Origin: Arenicola marina
Taxonomy: Eukaryota; Annelida; Polychaeta; Arenicolidae
Length of the DNA: 64,000 nt
Assembly (NCBI GenBank): GCA_964019135.1
Contig: OZ025263.1
Location: forward strand, 18,763,123-18,827,122
Direction of reading: 5' to 3'
Shown: positions 59,691 to 64,000 of the stretch, one piece after another
Numbering within the stretch: position 1 is the stretch's first letter
Layout: every line of letters starts with the position of its first letter
Translations under genes and position numbers: made by a program
The notes under the pieces: generated by a model
The model's input: only the letters and a program-made list of their open reading frames with translations
Database searches by the model: none
What the model was told of the DNA's origin: nothing

Positions 59691-60310
59691 GTTTATATTA
59701 TTGTACCAAGGGTAGCACCAGAGGGGTAACATATCAATTTATTATTTAATTTCTAGACATTTTAATCCTTTTAGTTTTGCATTTGTGTTTTATAATAACA
59801 ACAACCTTATTGTTATAATTGTGAGATGCTGTATTGTTTGTTTGTAATGTAGTCGTTGCTATACTTCCGGTGTATATGTGAAGTCTCCTATAATGTGTTA
59901 TAACTATTATTATATTGCTGAGGGACCGCAAACGACCAACAGGAAACAATGTGGACCTGTTGAGACATGAGAGCGAAGTCAAAATTTGCAAGATCCCATC
60001 TCTGCCTTGCCCTTTCGTGGTTGGCCCAGGAAATCGATTATTGAGTGAGTGCACCGCGGGAGTCTAACATGGACACCCCTCACCCACACTCTCGCTAGCC
60101 CGTGTTGTGCATTTCTAATTCTGCAGACTTGTTCATTTCGCTCGTTGGTGACAGGGGCGAGATGTTTAAACCTAGGCGGGGTAGCGATGCTTGTTGACTT
60201 GCCTGTTCCAAATGCGATATTCATTGCTATGGCATGCCGTATTACATTTAACTATTTATTTGCACATATGAATAACATTATGTCAATTCTACATGCATTT
60301 ACACGCAGTC
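59691..60310. other. Unannotated stretch
   Basis: AT-rich then mixed sequence between the SINE fragment and the inverted satellite relic. The minus-strand frame 59746-60054 and others are short and motif-free. No supportable gene. Confidence 0.4.
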
Positions 60311-60435
60311 CGACGACACCACCCGGAAGAAGAAGGGTTCCGCGGACACAGGACACCAGCCGGAAAACGAACAGATCCCAGGAGACCGACGACACCAGCC
60401 GGAAGAAGAAGAGTTTCCCGGAGACCGACGACATA
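60311..60435 (-). repeat. Inverted relic of the 36/75-bp satellite
   Basis: Three to four diverged units of the 57364-59290 array in reverse orientation. On + it reads CGACGACACCAGCCGGAAGA and TTTCCCGGAGACCGACGACA, the complement of CCGGCTGGTGTCGTCGGTCT. It lies about 1 kb beyond the array, with two tRNA-like fragments between. Confidence 0.85.
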
Positions 60436-61556
60436 TGATTTATTTCCAAAATAGTGCAAAGATAATTACAATATTGAACATAGCCCACATGCGAGTTTAT
60501 AATAAGTAGTAGTGCATTCAGGATTCTGCAAAAAGCACCTAAGTGGTTTCCATTTCCGCTTTAAAATCTGTTCAGATTAATTCTGCTGATGTTTTACTTC
60601 AAAACTGTCTACCCCGTACTAATATGACAATTTAACATTTACGAAATTCACGGTGCCATCAATATTGACAATAGAAACTTCGAAATTATATAGCACCACG
60701 TGGAGTTGTATTGCCCGTGAAGGAAAAATGTGATCAAATGGTGAACTATGCGGTTTTCCCGTCCTCCTCCGCAACCTAATACACATGGTTGTTTTGGCTG
60801 TGATGTGGCAAACGTGTCTATCCCGCGACACGGCGGAACTCGCGGCACTGCTACTTCTAACAAAGCATCGAGAATCGCAAAAAACTGATGATGTTTACCG
60901 CTAAGTACAAAATCTGTGGTTAATTGATATCACGGGCAAGGCTAAGAGACTATTTGACAGTCTCTATGCGTAGAATATAGACAAAGAAATTTTGGACGAT
61001 TCAAGGACTGATTCTTATTTGTATTTTAACCTCTTTAGTTTGGGCGGAAAGGAGCTGGATAAGTAACTTTAAATAACTGTGAATCGGCAAGTCGTGAATT
61101 TATCTCCGTGATCTTCTGTCACTGATGAATTCTAACCGGAAAAAAATATTTTTGTGAACGCTTGTTTTAGCATCTTGCCCCGTGGCCCAACCATGCAACC
61201 AGTTATATTCCGTCACTCAATTATTCGAATGGGTATCATAACGTCATATCGTCAACCAAGGGTCTCGTTCCATCGCAATCTAATCATAATGCAAAACTAC
61301 AGGTCCAATATTATATGAGCGTATTCAGTACGCAAGGCGACAAGTCTTAAAAATCACATGCAAAGAAAAAAATGTTTTTCTCTTTACGACGTTATCAGGT
61401 GAAATTATCCATACTCATTCATAAACAAAACAAGACAGTTGCAAAAACAAATTATTTTCATTCATAAATGACCAAAATGTCCCGTTCAGCGAGACAAATC
61501 CCGAAGTCGTTTTGACGTGTCGTAGTTTCTAAAGCGATCGCCAGGATCGCTGCGCG
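60436..61556. other. Unannotated stretch
   Basis: No open frame with a motif, no strong repeat. The short minus-strand frames at 60619-60863 overlap one another in different frames and are not accepted. Confidence 0.45.
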
Positions 61557-61564
61557 TGACGTCA
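61557..61564. promoter_or_regulatory. CRE palindrome upstream of candidate first exon
   Basis: Perfect TGACGTCA, 95 bp before the ATG at 61659. A CRE this close to a start codon is a common promoter arrangement. Function is inferred from position only. Confidence 0.4.
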
Positions 61565-61658
61565 TTTGAGACATAAACATATAACGCCTCCAAAACGCAA
61601 GGCAGAACACGACGGCAAGACGGACAGTTCTCTCATTTAGAGATCCCTATTGTATATA

Positions 61659-61750
61659 ATGGACTCTTCGGGGGAAGAAAACGTATTTACTTCGCGTGCT
61701 GTGACAGCATACAGCTTTGAACCGTTAGAGGACCCAAAGTTAGAGGCCAA
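61659..61750 (+). CDS. Candidate first coding exon, unidentified protein
   Basis: From ATG 61659 a 30-codon frame reads MDSSGEENVF, an intervening segment, then TAYSFEPLEDPKLEA, reaching a donor GCCAA|GTAAGA at 61751 (phase 2). Without splicing it meets TAA at once. The acidic Ser-rich start followed by an aromatic-FEP motif resembles the N-termini of the P2X7-C-terminal-domain-like proteins (often 'YxFEP') that are expanded in invertebrates. That resemblance is from memory and weak. It is preceded by a CRE and compact unique sequence. No downstream exon in the right phase was recognised. Could be a real gene start, a truncated copy or chance. Confidence 0.35.
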
Positions 61751-62840
61751 GTAAGAATCGGACAGCAGGCCGAAGGTGGGGGGGGGGGGGGGGTAGGGCA
61801 AGCGGAATGGGCTTCTTATTCACAGTGATAATTCATCGTGAACTGAAATTGGAGCATTAAACGACCCTCCAGATTAGGGATTTTGATTCATCGGGAACTT
61901 GGAATTTTAATATTACTTAGATCTAACCGTAAATCGGAAAATCCTCAATTTACCGCCCTCCGTGATTCACTGTCACACCAGGAAAGAATAACGTTAGTCA
62001 GGTGGCCTCATTTTGCATCGTTCTTCGCGCACATCTAATTCCACTAATAGATCTATCAATGATAGATTCTGTCACTCAATTCTTCGTGAACGGGGAATTT
62101 ATCTTTTAATTCTTCGTGAACTGGGAGGACTAAACGGCATTCTTCGAAGTCTGGGACACCCCGCCCCCCCCCCCCCCCCCCCCGCCCCCCATCCCGGCCT
62201 TGGCCGCCCTCAAGAATAGGCGTAAGTCTGTTGGAAGTCCGTATCTCCATTATAAATGCAAACACGTATCTTTATATTCCCTCGAAGACAGGGGATAAAG
62301 AATTTTGTCAGTCCCCCTTGAAACTTACCAAAATCCAAGTTCATAAGTGCTGGTACGCAGCTATAATGGCAAATTTTCGCCTAGAGGTGCAGGCCTGGTT
62401 ACATCCCTTCTCCTATATTCTTCTTGCGGTTATCCATTTTTCTCTCCAAATATTAAGAGGAACAAGTTACAACTAGCTTAGATAAGCTTACATGTGGCAT
62501 GGTTCTCAACGACTATGACTGAAGTCTATGATGAACTACGAGCTAGAGCGAGGGCAATAATGTACTACAAAGTAGGTTAGTCTATATACTTATACATGTA
62601 TCATTGTATGACGACATATACTCGCCGCGCGGAAAATGACACGGACCAAGTCAAATTCTTCTTATGATATATCATGTTGGTGGGGGGGCGGGGGGTTCTA
62701 TAATCTTATGTGACGAGATATATTAAACGTAGATGAGTGAGACATGTCGGAGGGACGGCTGTCTGCACCAGAAATTGAGATTACACCAAGAAGGAGTTCA
62801 CTATAAATTATAGGCACTAAAACAAAAACAAAAACACATA
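61751..62840. other. Unannotated stretch with G- and C-tracts
   Basis: Contains G16 (61778-61793) and C20 (62164-62183). Direct repeats of TCTTCGTGAACnGGGA near 62080-62125 echo TCATCGTGAACTG and TCATCGGGAACTTGG near 61834 and 61891. An 81-codon frame (62231-62476) has no motif. No supportable exon. Confidence 0.4.
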
Positions 62841-62862
62841 TGTGTAAGTTATATCAAGGTTC

Positions 62863-62868
62863 TTTATT
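62863..62868 (-). terminator. Poly(A) signal AATAAA (minus strand)
   Basis: AATAAA on - (TTTATT on +), 86 bp beyond the stop codon of the candidate terminal exon. Cleavage would fall near 62840-62850. Confidence 0.45.
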
Positions 62869-62953
62869 CAATGCATGGTCACATTCTCTGAAACATCATG
62901 ACACTTCGCTGTGGCAGGGGTAGCTGTCATCGAAAGGGTACATTTGATCACTA

Positions 62954-63016
62954 TTATAAGTTGAAACACCTCATGCACTGCCACTGTTCCACCTCTTGCA
63001 AGAATTCATCAAGAAT
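62954..63016 (-). CDS. Candidate last exon of an unidentified minus-strand gene
   Basis: Read on -, a good acceptor (TGTATATTTACATTTGCAG, ending at 63017) is followed by a 20-codon frame, beginning ILDEFLQEVEQW and ending CFNL, and a TAA at 62956-62954. A 3' UTR with AATAAA at 62868-62863 follows. The residues look protein-like (amphipathic start, paired Cys), but too few are present to name a family. Phase 0 at the acceptor is assumed; phase 1 would give a shorter tail and phase 2 an early stop. Upstream exons would lie to the right, beyond 63017, and none is evident before the window ends. Confidence 0.4.
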   Translation of the reverse strand: MLDEFLQEVEQWQCMRCFNL

Positions 63017-63318
63017 CTGCAAATGTAAATATACATTATCAATATTAATTCAGTATATGATATTTATTCTTCACTAATTGTTTGTCCGTACATTACACAC
63101 ACATTTTTTTAACAAATCCAAGTTTCTACTTGTCTCGGTGCGCTGGGTTTCCTTCTATTACACCAGTATATTGGCTGACAACATATGGTTTAAATTAAAA
63201 CCATGGAACTGAAAACAGTACCAGATACCAAAACTAAGTAAAGGTGCAATACATGATAAATATCTTATATTTGCATACTTAAACATGTCTTTGCAATAAG
63301 GTCACACAAATTTCATAA

Positions 63319-63731
63319 ATGTTATTATATTATTCAAATATTCACATTTTAACATAGAATAATTATGTATGCATATTTCCAGTTTATAACTATCCTGTAA
63401 GTATTCATGCCAAAAAACATGTATAGTTTGATGATAAAACAGGACATGAGACACAAAGGAGCATTCTAAAGTAGTATTCTCTTTGAGGATCTTTTATTTC
63501 TATTTGTTAGGGATAATTAAGTTAAAAAAACAATGTTATTATATTATTCAAATATTCACATTTTAACATAGAATAATTATGTATGCATATTTCCAGTTTA
63601 TAACTATCTTGTAAGTATTCATGCCAAAATACATGTATAGTTTGATGATAAAACAGGACATGAGACACAAAGGAGCATTCTAAAGTAGTATTCTCTTTGA
63701 GGATCTTTTATTTCTATCTGTTAGGGATAAA
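63319..63731. repeat. 214-bp-period two-copy tandem duplication
   Basis: About 197 bp from 63319 recurs from 63533 with only three substitutions noticed (TATCCTG/TATCTTG, AAAAAACAT/AAAATACAT, TTTGTTAG/TCTGTTAG), separated by about 17 bp. The high identity in AT-rich non-coding DNA indicates a recent duplication. Confidence 0.9.
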
Positions 63732-63734
63732 TCC

Positions 63735-64000
63735 TTTACAGGGCTCTACACTAACTCCTAACATTTACTTGTCCTTTAGGAAAATTACTTGTCTCACCTG
63801 ATATTTACTTGTTCCCCCAAACAAACTTTAATTTTTTTCTTGCCCCCCCCCCCCCCTCTTCCTCGAACAAAATCTATAACAAGGCAAAGTATTACCCTAG
63901 TTTAAAATTAACCAGTGAAAGCCGACAAAAGAAGGTCACAGGAGTTTGGAACACTTTGCACTTGTCCAGAAAGCACTTGTTCTGTCAAACAAGTACAGAG
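63735..64000 (-). repeat. Possible dispersed element with repeated ACTTGT motifs
   Basis: ACTTGTC or ACTTGTT recurs at least five times on + (about 63767, 63786, 63808, 63960, 63976) around a C-tract (63844-63857). The inverted ACAAGT reading occurs near the right edge. Starting with GGGCTCTACACTAACTC, it resembles sequences I recall as dispersed in several invertebrate genomes, but I cannot place it in a family. It is cut by the window end. It could instead hold a decayed exon of a minus-strand gene. Confidence 0.25.

Noticed and set aside
62231-62476. 81-codon frame with Trp/Cys-containing C-terminal half
   Set aside because: No recognised family, no convincing acceptor in a matching phase, and the frame starts in low-complexity surroundings.
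1-64000. CRISPR arrays, rRNA, retrovirus-like or other capsid-bearing elements
   Set aside because: The tandem arrays have no unique spacers, so they are not CRISPR. No rRNA signature and no polymerase, integrase or capsid-like frame was seen in any reading frame.

Overview
This is a window of animal (eukaryotic) nuclear DNA, almost certainly from a protostome and probably a marine lophotrochozoan such as a mollusc, brachiopod, annelid or relative. The evidence is one recognisable intron-split neuropeptide gene encoding FxGxR-amide tachykinins (the protostome type), together with eukaryotic splice signals, poly(A) signals, tRNA-derived SINE pieces and a very high load of minisatellites. There is no sign of bacterial gene organisation. 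No reverse transcriptase, transposase or virus-like coding region was recognised. The species cannot be named from the sequence.

The one confidently identified gene is a tachykinin precursor on the + strand. Exon 1 (coding 11772-11942) carries the start and signal peptide. A phase-0 intron of about 25.5 kb follows. Exon 2 (37478-38015) holds all the peptide copies, and a likely terminal exon (from 44485) ends in a stop and a long AT-rich 3' UTR with AATAAA at 45909. Exon 2 encodes two canonical amidated tachykinins (cores FFGAR and FAGAR) and a series of increasingly divergent copies. Two weaker gene ends lie near the right edge: a candidate first coding exon on + (61659-61750), preceded by a CRE palindrome, and a candidate last exon on - (62954-63016) with its poly(A) signal. 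The rest of each gene was not found.

Most of the remaining sequence is tandem repeat. From left to right these are: a 30-bp array (4.7-7.5 kb); C-rich DNA (9.9-11.1 kb); then, inside tachykinin intron 1, a GATGGT microsatellite, a 16-bp inverted-repeat cluster, a 30-bp array, a 78-bp array of 47 units (23.5-27.1 kb), a TG-rich tract, a 12-bp array, a 29-bp array and a 21-bp array. Intron 2 holds a fold-back element, a 20-bp array and a 39-bp array. Beyond the gene lie a 21-bp array of about 370 units (49.4-57.2 kb) and a 36/75-bp array (57.4-59.3 kb). The very long open frames over these arrays (up to 1842 codons) are open on both strands and in several frames at once, because the unit length is a multiple of three and the unit lacks stops. 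They are not treated as genes.

The most notable structural signals are these. At least five unrelated arrays show higher-order repeats of 5, 7, 8 or 50 units. The palindrome core GACGTC recurs in three different arrays, and TGACGTCA is several-fold over-represented in the window. The 39-bp unit carries a CTCF-like motif. The 36/75-bp array preserves a visible monomer-to-dimer evolutionary series.
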